The notes below the pieces were generated by a model. The model did not search any database, was not told where the DNA came from, and was given only the letters and a program-made list of their open reading frames with translations. Below, piece after piece: positions 1 through 5,591 of a stretch of 6,621 nt of DNA; the stretch's first letter is position 1; each line of letters starts with the position of its first letter. The stretch is from Oscillospiraceae bacterium. Lineage in GTDB: Bacteria > Bacillota_A > Clostridia > Oscillospirales > Oscillospiraceae. The DNA is taken from assembly GCA_017396725.1 (NCBI GenBank), contig JAFQLA010000059.1, positions 1-6,621 on the forward strand. Reading direction: 5' to 3'. The position numbers and the translations under genes were made by a program.

Positions 1-1
1 C

Positions 2-625
2 ACCTTTGTCTGCCGCGCCCTTTCTTCCTCCGGCACCGATACCTACAGTGCCATTGCAGGTGCCGTAGGCTCCCTGAAGGGTCCCCTGCACGGCGGCGCC
101 AACGCCAAGGTCATGCAGCAGTTCCGCGGCATCAAGTCCTCCATCGGCGAAACTCCCTCCGATGCCGTGCTCAGCGCCCATCTTGACAGTATTCTCGATG
201 GCAACGAAGGCGACGGTTCCGGCAAGATCTATGGTCTCGGCCACGCCATCTACACCATGTCCGACCCCCGTGCGATCGTTATCAAGAAGTATGCCACCCA
301 GCTTGCAGAGCTCAAGGGCCGCAAGGATGAGCTGGAGCTTCTGACCCGCGTGGAGGAGATGGGCGTAAAGAAGGTCATGGCACGCAAGCACCTCACTATG
401 CCTATGAGCGCCAATGTGGATATGTATTCCGGCTTTGTCTATGACATGCTGGATATCCCCGAAGATATGTTTACCCCCCTCTTTGCCTGCGCCCGTATCG
501 CAGGCTGGTGCGCGCACCGCATGGAAGAAGTGGCAACGGGTCACCGCATTATGCGTCCCGCTTACCGCTCCGCTGTCAAAAAGACGGCATATGTTCCCAT
601 GGTAGATCGCCCCGACGGAGAATAA
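2..625 (+). CDS. Citrate synthase, C-terminal part (5' end outside window)
   Basis: Condenses oxaloacetate with acetyl-CoA to form citrate in the cytoplasm, the entry step to the TCA cycle or to glutamate synthesis. The frame is open from base 2 and gives 207 residues, roughly the C-terminal half of a family that is usually 370-450 residues long. The three catalytic positions of the family are visible: a His in GPLHGGAN (fragment residue 30), a His in GLGHAIY (residue 81) and an Asp in NVDMYSG (residue 140). DPRA follows the second His, as expected. The GHA form of the second motif replaces the GHR common in many bacterial enzymes and resembles the eukaryotic-like and clostridial types. A 2-methylcitrate synthase cannot be excluded from this half alone. 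The gene ends in TAA and is followed 8 bp later by a strong terminator, so it is the last gene of its transcript. The assignment to citrate synthase is firm; the substrate range is inferred. Confidence 0.93.
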   Translation, partial: TFVCRALSSSGTDTYSAIAGAVGSLKGPLHGGANAKVMQQFRGIKSSIGETPSDAVLSAHLDSILDGNEGDGSGKIYGLGHAIYTMSDPRAIVIKKYATQLAELKGRKDELELLTRVEEMGVKKVMARKHLTMPMSANVDMYSGFVYDMLDIPEDMFTPLFACARIAGWCAHRMEEVATGHRIMRPAYRSAVKKTAYVPMVDRPDGE

Positions 626-633
626 GCAGGCTG

Positions 634-661
634 AAAAGTCCCGCCTTTGGCGGGACTTTTT
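634..661 (+). terminator. Rho-independent terminator of citrate synthase gene
   Basis: A perfect 12-bp stem pairs AAAAGTCCCGCC (634-645) with GGCGGGACTTTT (649-660) around a TTT loop, and ends in a run of five T. It starts 8 bp after the stop codon. The A-rich 5' arm means it could also act weakly on the minus strand. Confidence 0.92.
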
Positions 662-662
662 A

Positions 663-698
663 ATTTGCGCGGCAAGATTCCCCATTTGCGCGGCGCAA
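663..698. promoter_or_regulatory. Possible operator: direct repeat and palindrome at the -35 region
   Basis: The 11-base word ATTTGCGCGGC occurs twice, at 663-673 and 684-694, 21 bp apart, which is close to two helical turns. The second copy extends into a palindrome, TTGCGC-G-GCGCAA (686-698), lying on the -35 box. Two in-phase copies at a promoter suggest a protein-binding site. The word is short and no regulator can be named, so function is an inference. Confidence 0.3.
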
Positions 699-714
699 GG
701 CAATGTGCTATAAT
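686..714 (+). promoter_or_regulatory. Sigma-A-type promoter of the acyltransferase gene
   Basis: A -35 box TTGCGC (686-691) lies exactly 17 bp before a perfect -10 box TATAAT (709-714), which carries a TGC extended -10 element at 706-708. Transcription would start near 721, giving a leader of only about 20 bases before the ATG at 743. The -35 box forms one arm of a small inverted repeat described separately. Confidence 0.8.
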
Positions 715-742
715 AAGAAAAATCATGGAAAAGGAGAACGCT

Positions 743-2011
743 ATGGAAAAGAACACCGTGGCATCTGCCATCCGCTCCCGCAAGATCAGCCGCCCCAATG
801 CCATCTACAATATCCTTGGCACGGTCTGGAAGCTGTTCATGTACAAAAAGTACAATGTACACTATACCTTTAAAACCGATTTCAGAAATGAAACAGGGCC
901 CTTCTTTTTCATCAGTAACCATGCCTCCCGTTTGGACTATATTTTTACCGGTGTGCCGCTGCTGCCTTTGCGCATGAACTATGTGGCAGGGTACAACGAG
1001 TTCCACCGCTCTCATCTTTCATTGGTATTTAAGCTTCTGCGGGTGATCCCCAAAAAGAACTTTGTGCCCGATATCTACACGGTGAAGGAGATCAGCCGCG
1101 TCATCAAAGCCGGCGGCGGTGTGTGTCTTTTCCCTGAGGGTATGAGCTCCATTTCCGGTGCCAATCAGCCCGTTGCCATCGGCACGGGCAAGCTTCTCAA
1201 GCACCATAAGGTGCCGGTATACTATTCTGTGATCCGCGGCGGCTATCTCACAAGTCCCAAGTATAATCTCAGAGATCGCTGCGGTCGCGTAGAGGTGGAA
1301 TTCGACCGGCTCTTTACTCCTGAGGATCTGGAAAATCTCTCCGCGGAGGAGATCGAAAGCGCCATCAACTATGCCATCTATCACGATGACTACGCATGGA
1401 ACAAGATCCATAAGCATCATTACGATATCGGTGAAAACGGCGCGGAAGATCTGGAGGATCTGCTCTTCTGGTGTCCCAAGTGCGGCAAGCAGCACACCAT
1501 GAAAACCAAGGGCAACACCATTTTCTGCACCGAATGCGGCAACGGCGCCACCCTCACCGATACATATGAGCTTGTTCCCTTTGATGAGACCTGCGTCATT
1601 CCTGAGACTCAGACCCAATGGTTCAACATGGAGCGCGAGGTGATCCGCAAGGAAGTGGAGGCGGAGGACTTCGTCCTGCGGGAAAATGTGGAGCTTGGCA
1701 TGCTGCCCGAGCATGACTTGCTGAAAGATCAGGCCACCTCCTGGATCGTGGGCCGCGGCGTTCTCACGCTGGACCGCACGGGCCTTACCTTTGAAGGTAC
1801 CAAAAACGGCGGTGCCTTCGGCTTCCATATCGATAGCCGCAACCTGCCCACTTACGGTATGTGTACCGATCTCAGCCGATTCTATACCTTCTTTGAAGGG
1901 GAATTTGTGGAGTTTTATCCCCAGCATCGCACGGTGGAAAAATTCTTCCTTGCTACTGAGGAGATCCACCGTCTCAATGGCGGCGCGTGGAAGGCCTTTG
2001 ATTTCGAATAA
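743..2011 (+). CDS. PlsC-type acyltransferase with zinc ribbon and PH-like C-terminal domain
   Basis: Predicted phospholipid-type acyltransferase of 422 residues, about 200 longer than a minimal PlsC. PlsC-family enzymes move an acyl chain onto a lysophospholipid at the inner face of the membrane. The catalytic HX4D motif is NHASRLD (H60, D65), and the substrate-binding motif is FPEGMSS (130-136) in place of the usual FPEGTRS. A block VPVYYSVIRGG (157-167) fits the later acyltransferase motif. Next comes a zinc ribbon, CPKC (244-247) and CTEC (262-265). Residues about 335-412 alternate short hydrophobic strands and end in a helix-like stretch, which resembles a PH/GRAM fold. I chose the ATG at 743 because AAGGAG (731-736) lies 6 bp before it; the in-frame ATG at 725 would be only about 4 bases from the predicted transcript start and has no ribosome site. 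The gene is flanked by its own promoter and terminator. The acyltransferase call is firm; the substrate and the roles of the added domains are unknown. Confidence 0.85.
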   Translation: MEKNTVASAIRSRKISRPNAIYNILGTVWKLFMYKKYNVHYTFKTDFRNETGPFFFISNHASRLDYIFTGVPLLPLRMNYVAGYNEFHRSHLSLVFKLLRVIPKKNFVPDIYTVKEISRVIKAGGGVCLFPEGMSSISGANQPVAIGTGKLLKHHKVPVYYSVIRGGYLTSPKYNLRDRCGRVEVEFDRLFTPEDLENLSAEEIESAINYAIYHDDYAWNKIHKHHYDIGENGAEDLEDLLFWCPKCGKQHTMKTKGNTIFCTECGNGATLTDTYELVPFDETCVIPETQTQWFNMEREVIRKEVEAEDFVLRENVELGMLPEHDLLKDQATSWIVGRGVLTLDRTGLTFEGTKNGGAFGFHIDSRNLPTYGMCTDLSRFYTFFEGEFVEFYPQHRTVEKFFLATEEIHRLNGGAWKAFDFE

Positions 2012-2019
2012 AGAAACGC

Positions 2020-2056
2020 GAAGCTCCTGCCTTTTCGGGCAGGAGCTTCTTTTTTT
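2020..2056 (+). terminator. Rho-independent terminator of the acyltransferase gene
   Basis: A perfect 12-bp stem pairs GAAGCTCCTGCC (2020-2031) with GGCAGGAGCTTC (2038-2049) around a 6-base loop, and is followed directly by seven T (2050-2056). It begins 8 bp after the stop codon. Confidence 0.95.
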
Positions 2057-2282
2057 GCGCTGTGATGCCGCCGATCCGGAAAGCGGCGTATTTTCTCTCT
2101 TTGGGAGATCAAAAATCATGCCTCGCGCTGATATTTCCCGGTTCAGGTTTAGCTTGCGGTGCAGAGCATAGGCGCGGAAAATTCATTTTTCAACTTCTTT
2201 TTTTCAAACGAAGAAACTGTATAAATCTTCATGATTCAGAAAAAATAATGCTGTGATTTGAAAATTAAGGAGCGATTTATAT
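2057..2282. other. Intergenic leader region upstream of spoVT, no confident promoter
   Basis: This 226-bp stretch turns from GC-rich to AT-rich towards the gene. I find no convincing sigma-A pair. The best -10-like word is TATAAA (2220-2225), without a good -35 box. For sigma-G, the forespore factor that reads spoVT in Bacillus subtilis, the nearest match is GCAGA (2161-2165), 18 bp, then CATTTTT (2184-2190); each box differs from consensus by one base. A small imperfect hairpin (GCCGC/GCGGC, about 2067-2087) is present. Open frames here are short and lack ribosome sites. Confidence 0.4.
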
Positions 2283-2825
2283 ATGAAAGCAACCGGAATC
2301 GTAAGACGCATTGATGACCTTGGCAGGGTGGTGATCCCCAAAGAGATCCGCAGAACGATGCGTATCCGTGAGGGTGACCCGCTGGAGATCTACACCACCC
2401 GCGAGGGGGAAGTAATCTTCAAAAAATACTCCCTTATCAGCGGGATCGAGGAATTTGCGGGGCACATCTGCGAGACCCTCAGCAAAAGCACCGGCAGCAT
2501 CGTGGCCGTTGCCGACCGTGACAGCATCATTGCGCTCCATGGCGGCGCGCGGCGGGAACTGATGGGAAAACCTGTCAGTGAAGCCATGGAGGAGGTCATG
2601 ACGGGGCGGGGTGTTTATGTCCGCAACGCCAAAGATCGCCCTCTTTATGTGACGGAGGGCAATGAACGGCTTTTCGCTTTGGTAGCCGCGCCCATCCTTG
2701 CTGAGGGGGATGTATTGGGGCTTGTGCTCTTTGTGGGAGACGATCCCGCCAAAAGCGGCGGGGAAACGGAGCAGAAGCTGGCCCAGACCATTGCCAATTT
2801 CCTGGGCAAACACATGGAAGTATAA
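2283..2825 (+). CDS. spoVT: Stage V sporulation protein T, AbrB/GAF transcription regulator
   Basis: DNA-binding regulator of forespore gene expression; in Bacillus subtilis SpoVT adjusts the sigma-G regulon and so affects spore coat, cortex and germination properties. The protein has 180 residues, against 178 in B. subtilis. Residues 1-50 are an AbrB/SpoVT swapped-hairpin DNA-binding domain with the hallmark block GIVRRIDDLGRVVIPKEIRR (5-24). The rest, about 56-178, fits the GAF-like sensory domain typical of SpoVT, which separates it from the shorter AbrB and Abh proteins of roughly 90 residues. The start is set by AAGGAG (2267-2272), 10 bp before the ATG. The gene stands alone, with a terminator directly upstream and another touching its stop codon. 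Its presence implies a spore-forming lineage. The ligand of the GAF domain is not known. The call is strong because both the N-terminal signature and the full length match. Confidence 0.95.
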   Translation: MKATGIVRRIDDLGRVVIPKEIRRTMRIREGDPLEIYTTREGEVIFKKYSLISGIEEFAGHICETLSKSTGSIVAVADRDSIIALHGGARRELMGKPVSEAMEEVMTGRGVYVRNAKDRPLYVTEGNERLFALVAAPILAEGDVLGLVLFVGDDPAKSGGETEQKLAQTIANFLGKHMEV

Positions 2826-2857
2826 AAAGAAGAGCCGTCTTAAGACGGCTCTTCTTT
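2826..2857. terminator. Bidirectional terminator between spoVT and the TRIC gene
   Basis: A perfect 32-bp palindrome centred between 2841 and 2842 forms a 16-bp inverted repeat with a GC-rich core (GAGCCGTC/GACGGCTC). It starts at the base after the spoVT stop and ends 5 bp before the stop of the minus-strand gene. Read on the minus strand it ends in CTTCTTTTTATA, a good U-tract. On the plus strand the tail TTCTTTGTT is weaker. It should serve both convergent transcripts. Confidence 0.9.
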
Positions 2858-2862
2858 GTTCC

Positions 2863-3477
2863 TTATTTCGGGAGGGGAAGCTTCCAGCGAAAATGGGCAG
2901 CGATCAGACGAAGGCCGACGATCAGCGCGGTGCCGGTGATCATAGAGAGGGATTCGCCCCAGTAGGGCCAAAGGATCACACAGGCAATAGCGCCGATGAT
3001 GGAAGCACAGGCATAAAAATGCTTGACAAAAATATAGGGCTTGTTCGCGGCGAAAAGATCGCGCATCACACCGCCGCCCACACCGGTGACCACACCGACG
3101 AAGACATAGAGAAACAAGTTCGTATCGACCGTGTTGTAAGCGACCTGAATGCCGATAACGGTGAAAATGCCAAGACCCAGCGCGTCGATACAGCGGACGG
3201 TAAGGGTGTAAAGCTGGCCGGCGCGGTCAAATTTGTGGCGGATGCGGGAGGAAAACATAACGAGGGAAACCGCGAGGGCCACCAGCGCATAGACGGGATG
3301 GCGGAATGCGGCGGGAGGCGTATAGCCCAGGATCAGATCCCGCAGAATGCCGCCGCCCACAGCGGTGGTCATGCCGAGCATGGCAACACCGAAAATGTCC
3401 ATCTTCTTTTCAATGGCCACCAGCGCACCGGAAATGGCAAAAGCGATGGTGCCGAGGATCTCAAGAATAAAAACCAT
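2863..3477 (-). CDS. TRIC-type cation channel family protein (UPF0126, YicG/YvgT-like)
   Basis: Integral membrane protein of 204 residues. The family is the prokaryotic branch of trimeric intracellular cation channels, in which each subunit carries its own ion path. Two homologous halves are clear: TAVGGGILRDL (38-48) and TGVGGGVMRDL (131-141). Each has the triple-glycine kink and following Arg-Asp typical of the family. The length and about seven hydrophobic segments match the usual 200-210 residues. I place the start at the ATG at 3477, where the AGGAG of AAAGGAGAG lies about 8 bp upstream; an alternative start 11 codons earlier (MLLPSSKGEPR) would include the ribosome site in the coding region and add a hydrophilic lead. 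The gene has its own promoter and converges with spoVT. Some relatives have been proposed to carry other small solutes, so the substrate is not certain. The family call is firm. Confidence 0.9.
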   Translation of the reverse strand: MVFILEILGTIAFAISGALVAIEKKMDIFGVAMLGMTTAVGGGILRDLILGYTPPAAFRHPVYALVALAVSLVMFSSRIRHKFDRAGQLYTLTVRCIDALGLGIFTVIGIQVAYNTVDTNLFLYVFVGVVTGVGGGVMRDLFAANKPYIFVKHFYACASIIGAIACVILWPYWGESLSMITGTALIVGLRLIAAHFRWKLPLPK

Positions 3478-3525
3478 GCGGGGCTCTCCTTTGCTCGAAG
3501 GTAAAAGCAAGAAATCTACAAAAGG

Positions 3526-3554
3526 ATTGTACGGGAAAAACCGCGTCTTCGCAA
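3526..3554 (-). promoter_or_regulatory. Promoter of the TRIC-family gene
   Basis: On the minus strand, TTGCGA (3554-3549) lies 17 bp before TACAAT (3531-3526). The expected transcript start is near 3519, about 40 bases before the ATG at 3477. The -35 box is inside the loop of the terminator hairpin of the upstream operon, so the two signals share the same DNA. Confidence 0.65.
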
Positions 3555-3572
3555 GAGCAAAAACGCGGTTTT
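3536..3572 (-). terminator. Terminator of the GntR-ABC operon
   Basis: On the minus strand AAAACCGCGT (3572-3563) pairs perfectly with ACGCGGTTTT (3546-3537), followed by one more T (3536). The 16-base loop can fold a small inner CTT/AAG hairpin. It lies about 50 bp after the stop codon of the permease gene. The U-tract is mostly within the stem and the loop is large, so it may be less efficient than the other terminators in the window. Confidence 0.7.
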
Positions 3573-3619
3573 GTGCTAAAAAACAGATAGGAAGGAGTGA
3601 AATAACAAATAATACAGGT

Positions 3620-4213
3620 TTAAAATTCCTTTTTCTCGTAAACCCTGATGGAGATCATCCACGAGATGCCGAAAAGCGCAAGGGATACGGCAGGCAGAAG
3701 AAGGGGCGGGATCTTCAGATCTATGGGGGCGCTGGCGGCGCCGACGCTCAGCGCGCAGAAAGCGCCGATGATGAAATAGTAGAAAAGACGGCCCTTTTCC
3801 ACGCCAAAGTGAAGAGCGAGGGGCAGTAAAACCGTGGGGGTGAGAAGCCCCATCGTCACCAGCAAAGAGAGGTTGGCGATATAGGACGCAGGAGAGAAAT
3901 AGGGGCTGAAAAGCTGTGCCACAGCCGTGAGGAGAAATACCGCAAGGAAAGAGATAATGGTCATCACATAGCGGGAGGAGACCACTGTTTTGCGGCTTAC
4001 GGGCAATGTGTCGCAGTATTGGCTCCAGCGGCTGCGTTCATCGTATGACATAAGGGAGAAAGGAAGGGTACCTGCGAGGATCACGGGGTAGTAGAACATG
4101 AAAGCATTCTCGGAAGAGAAGCTGGAAAAAACGATAAAGCCGATGATCAGGAGAAAATAGGTGCGGAAATAGGACTTTATCATGCAGAGATCTTTTATAA
4201 GTAAGCCTTTCAT
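3620..4213 (-). CDS. ABC-2 type transporter permease subunit
   Basis: Membrane subunit of an ABC exporter, 197 residues with about six hydrophobic segments (near residues 18-34, 38-56, 80-103, 112-136, 144-161 and 169-189). The cytoplasmic loop after the second segment reads DERSRWSQYCDTLPVSR (58-74) and continues to RY (81-82). This DE-x-W-x-Y-x-LPVSR pattern marks the ABC2_membrane_5 type of permease, the type of PmtB in the staphylococcal phenol-soluble modulin exporter. The ATG follows the ATPase stop codon by one base, and its ribosome site AAGGAGG is inside the last ATPase codons, so translation of the two genes should be coupled. Only one permease gene is present, so the channel would be a homodimer or needs a partner encoded elsewhere. 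The substrate is unknown; peptides, lipids or drug-like compounds are possible. Confidence 0.85.
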   Translation of the reverse strand: MKGLLIKDLCMIKSYFRTYFLLIIGFIVFSSFSSENAFMFYYPVILAGTLPFSLMSYDERSRWSQYCDTLPVSRKTVVSSRYVMTIISFLAVFLLTAVAQLFSPYFSPASYIANLSLLVTMGLLTPTVLLPLALHFGVEKGRLFYYFIIGAFCALSVGAASAPIDLKIPPLLLPAVSLALFGISWMISIRVYEKKEF

Positions 4214-4214
4214 A

Positions 4215-5054
4215 TCAGCGCGCCTCCTTCGACATGCAGATAAAGAGATCTTCGATGCTCACGGGGCTCAGCGGTATGTCCGCGCTCACGGCGCTGCGGC
4301 GCACAATGGCTTCGACGCCGTAGGGAGAGGTGCGGACACCCACGATAGCAGCAGGGGCTACTGTGTTAAGCTCTTGTGCTGTACAGTGCAGAAGTCCGTA
4401 GCTTTCCCGTAGGATATCTTTCTCTTCAAAAATGAGAAGCCTGCCTTCATGGAGAAAAGCGATGTAGTCACAGATTTTCTCCAGATCGCTTACGATGTGG
4501 GAGGAGATGAGAACGGAGTGATTCTCGTCCCGGGTGAATTCACTGAACATTTCCACCACCTCGTCACGCACCACGGGGTCAAGACCGTTGGTGGCCTCAT
4601 CCAGAATAAGGAGCTTGGGATGGTGGGAAAGGGCCACGGCAATGGCCAGCTTCATTTTCATACCCCGGGAAAAATCCTTGTATTTTTTCTTTTCGGGTAG
4701 GGCAAAACGCTTTAAAAGCGCGGCGTATTCTTTCTCATCCCAGCTGCGGTAGATGCCCCGCATGATCTTGCCTACCTCGCGGGGAGTGACGCATTCGGGA
4801 AAGCCGGGTTCATCCAGCACCACGCCGATCTCTTCTTTGAGTTGGGAGTTTTGCGCGCTGTCACTGCCGAGGATCGTGATGCTGCCGCTGTCAGCTTTGA
4901 GCATGCCGAGGATCAGCTTGATAGTGGTGGATTTGCCTGCGCCGTTTTCACCGATGAGGCCCAGAATGCAGCCGCTGGGCACCGTGAGGTTCAGATCGCT
5001 GAGGGTAAAGTCAGGGAAAGATTTGGTGAGATTTTTCAGTTCTAAAGCATTCAT
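4215..5054 (-). CDS. ABC transporter ATP-binding protein (YtrB/PmtA-like)
   Basis: Cytoplasmic motor subunit that binds and hydrolyses ATP for the permease encoded next to it; 279 residues. Motifs run in the expected order: Walker A GENGAGKST (35-43), signature FSRGM (128-132) in place of LSGGQ, Walker B LLILDE (148-153) with catalytic E153, D-loop GLD (157-159) and switch His H186 in SSH. The Q-loop position reads VVLDEPGF (78-85) with Asp/Glu instead of Gln, and I know this variant from exporters of this group. The last 80 residues or so form a C-terminal extension beyond the nucleotide-binding fold. I start at the ATG at 5054 because AGGAGG lies 7 bp upstream; this ATG overlaps the stop of the GntR gene as ATGA. 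The longer frame begins 9 codons earlier, inside the GntR gene, and has no support. The function class is firm; the exported substrate is not identifiable. Confidence 0.92.
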   Translation of the reverse strand: MNALELKNLTKSFPDFTLSDLNLTVPSGCILGLIGENGAGKSTTIKLILGMLKADSGSITILGSDSAQNSQLKEEIGVVLDEPGFPECVTPREVGKIMRGIYRSWDEKEYAALLKRFALPEKKKYKDFSRGMKMKLAIAVALSHHPKLLILDEATNGLDPVVRDEVVEMFSEFTRDENHSVLISSHIVSDLEKICDYIAFLHEGRLLIFEEKDILRESYGLLHCTAQELNTVAPAAIVGVRTSPYGVEAIVRRSAVSADIPLSPVSIEDLFICMSKEAR

Positions 5055-5428
5055 AAAGTTTCCTCCTGCAAAAGAGCCCACATTTCCTTGAGTTCCTGCT
5101 CGCCGATGGCGGTGAGGTTTGCAAGGCGGCGGATCTCCTGCATATGGTTTTCGATCTTCCTGAGGCTTTCTTCCCGCAGAAGATCTGTATTCTTGGGCGC
5201 CACAAAGGAGCCTTTGGCAGAGACGGTATAAATATAGCCGCCTTTTTCCAGCTCATCATAGGCGCGCTTGGTGGTGATGACGCTGATACGAAGATCCTTT
5301 GCCAGATTGCGGATGGAAGGCAGGGGACTATCCTGCGCCAATGCGCCGCTGAGGATCTGGTCTTTGATCTGGGTGCAGATCTGTTCGTAGATCGGGGCGT
5401 CGGATCGGTTGTCGATAAAAATGTGCAT
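5051..5428 (-). CDS. GntR-family transcription repressor, YtrA subfamily
   Basis: Small DNA-binding regulator of 125 residues, first gene of the operon. Residues about 8-78 form a winged helix-turn-helix of the GntR type: APIYEQICTQIKDQILSG at the N-terminal helix, then LPSIRNLAKDLRIS, the recognition segment TTKRAYDELEKGG and the wing YTVSAKGSFVA. The C-terminal tail of only about 45 residues is helical in character and too short for the FadR or HutC ligand domains. This is the hallmark of the YtrA subfamily, whose genes usually sit with ABC transporters and repress them until an inducer such as a cell-wall antibiotic or peptide is present. The ATG at 5428 is preceded by GAGGTG; it is chosen over an earlier in-frame ATG whose codon lies within the operator. 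The operator palindrome overlaps the -10 box of its own promoter. The inducer is unknown. Confidence 0.9.
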   Translation of the reverse strand: MHIFIDNRSDAPIYEQICTQIKDQILSGALAQDSPLPSIRNLAKDLRISVITTKRAYDELEKGGYIYTVSAKGSFVAPKNTDLLREESLRKIENHMQEIRRLANLTAIGEQELKEMWALLQEETL

Positions 5429-5444
5429 ACGGCACCTCGTCTCA

Positions 5445-5468
5445 GTTAACTGTATATATACAGTATAC
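5445..5468. promoter_or_regulatory. Operator palindrome for the GntR regulator
   Basis: A 24-bp inverted repeat has arms GTTAACTGTATA and TATACAGTATAC. The arms differ from perfect symmetry at only two base pairs each, and the inner 16 bp (5449-5464) are perfect. It covers the -10 box and predicted start of the operon promoter. A further ACAGTT at 5469-5474 repeats the half-site. AT-rich palindromes with this layout are typical for YtrA-type GntR repressors, so autorepression is the likely mode. The binding protein is inferred from position. Confidence 0.8.
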
Positions 5469-5489
5469 ACAGTTGTGAAGGGGTGTCAA
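5462..5489 (-). promoter_or_regulatory. Promoter of the GntR-ABC operon
   Basis: On the minus strand a consensus -35 box TTGACA (5489-5484) is 16 bp before TATACT (5467-5462). The transcript would start near 5455, giving a leader of about 27 bases. This is the strongest sigma-A-type match on the minus strand and is overlapped by the operator. Confidence 0.85.
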
Positions 5490-5527
5490 CAGGAAATTTA
5501 TTTTTGGGCGAAAGATATCGGATTTTC

Positions 5528-5556
5528 TTGTGCGCGGAGGGGAAGTGTAGTACAAT
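5528..5556 (+). promoter_or_regulatory. Promoter of the histidine phosphatase-MFS genes
   Basis: TTGTGC (5528-5533) lies 17 bp before TACAAT (5551-5556), which puts the transcript start near 5563, about 29 bases before the ATG at 5592. The -35 box is only moderate. The promoter faces away from the GntR operon and is about 60 bp from the operator, so the repressor probably does not control it directly. Confidence 0.6.
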
Positions 5557-5591
5557 AATTCTGTTAAATTACCATAGGGGAGGTGTGGGAA

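Noticed and set aside
725..742. Earlier in-frame ATG for the acyltransferase
   Set aside because: It lies about 4 bases from the predicted transcript start and has no ribosome site, whereas the ATG at 743 follows AAGGAG at good spacing.
2055..2083. TTGCGC after the acyltransferase terminator as a -35 box for spoVT
   Set aside because: No -10-like hexamer lies 16-18 bp downstream; the stretch there is GC-rich.
1019..2119. Long open frame (366 codons) on the minus strand opposite the acyltransferase gene
   Set aside because: It mirrors a gene with clear domain motifs, has no ribosome site or recognisable motif, and is explained by codon bias in moderately GC-rich DNA.
2745..2762. CCCGCC/GGCGGG hairpin inside spoVT
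   Set aside because: It is in the coding region, has no T-run after it, and is explained by codons for Pro-Ala and Gly-Gly.
2698..3504. 268-codon plus-strand frame over the end of spoVT and the TRIC gene
   Set aside because: It runs antisense to a convincing membrane protein, crosses the terminator palindrome, and its product is rich in Gly, His, Asp and Lys with no family resemblance.
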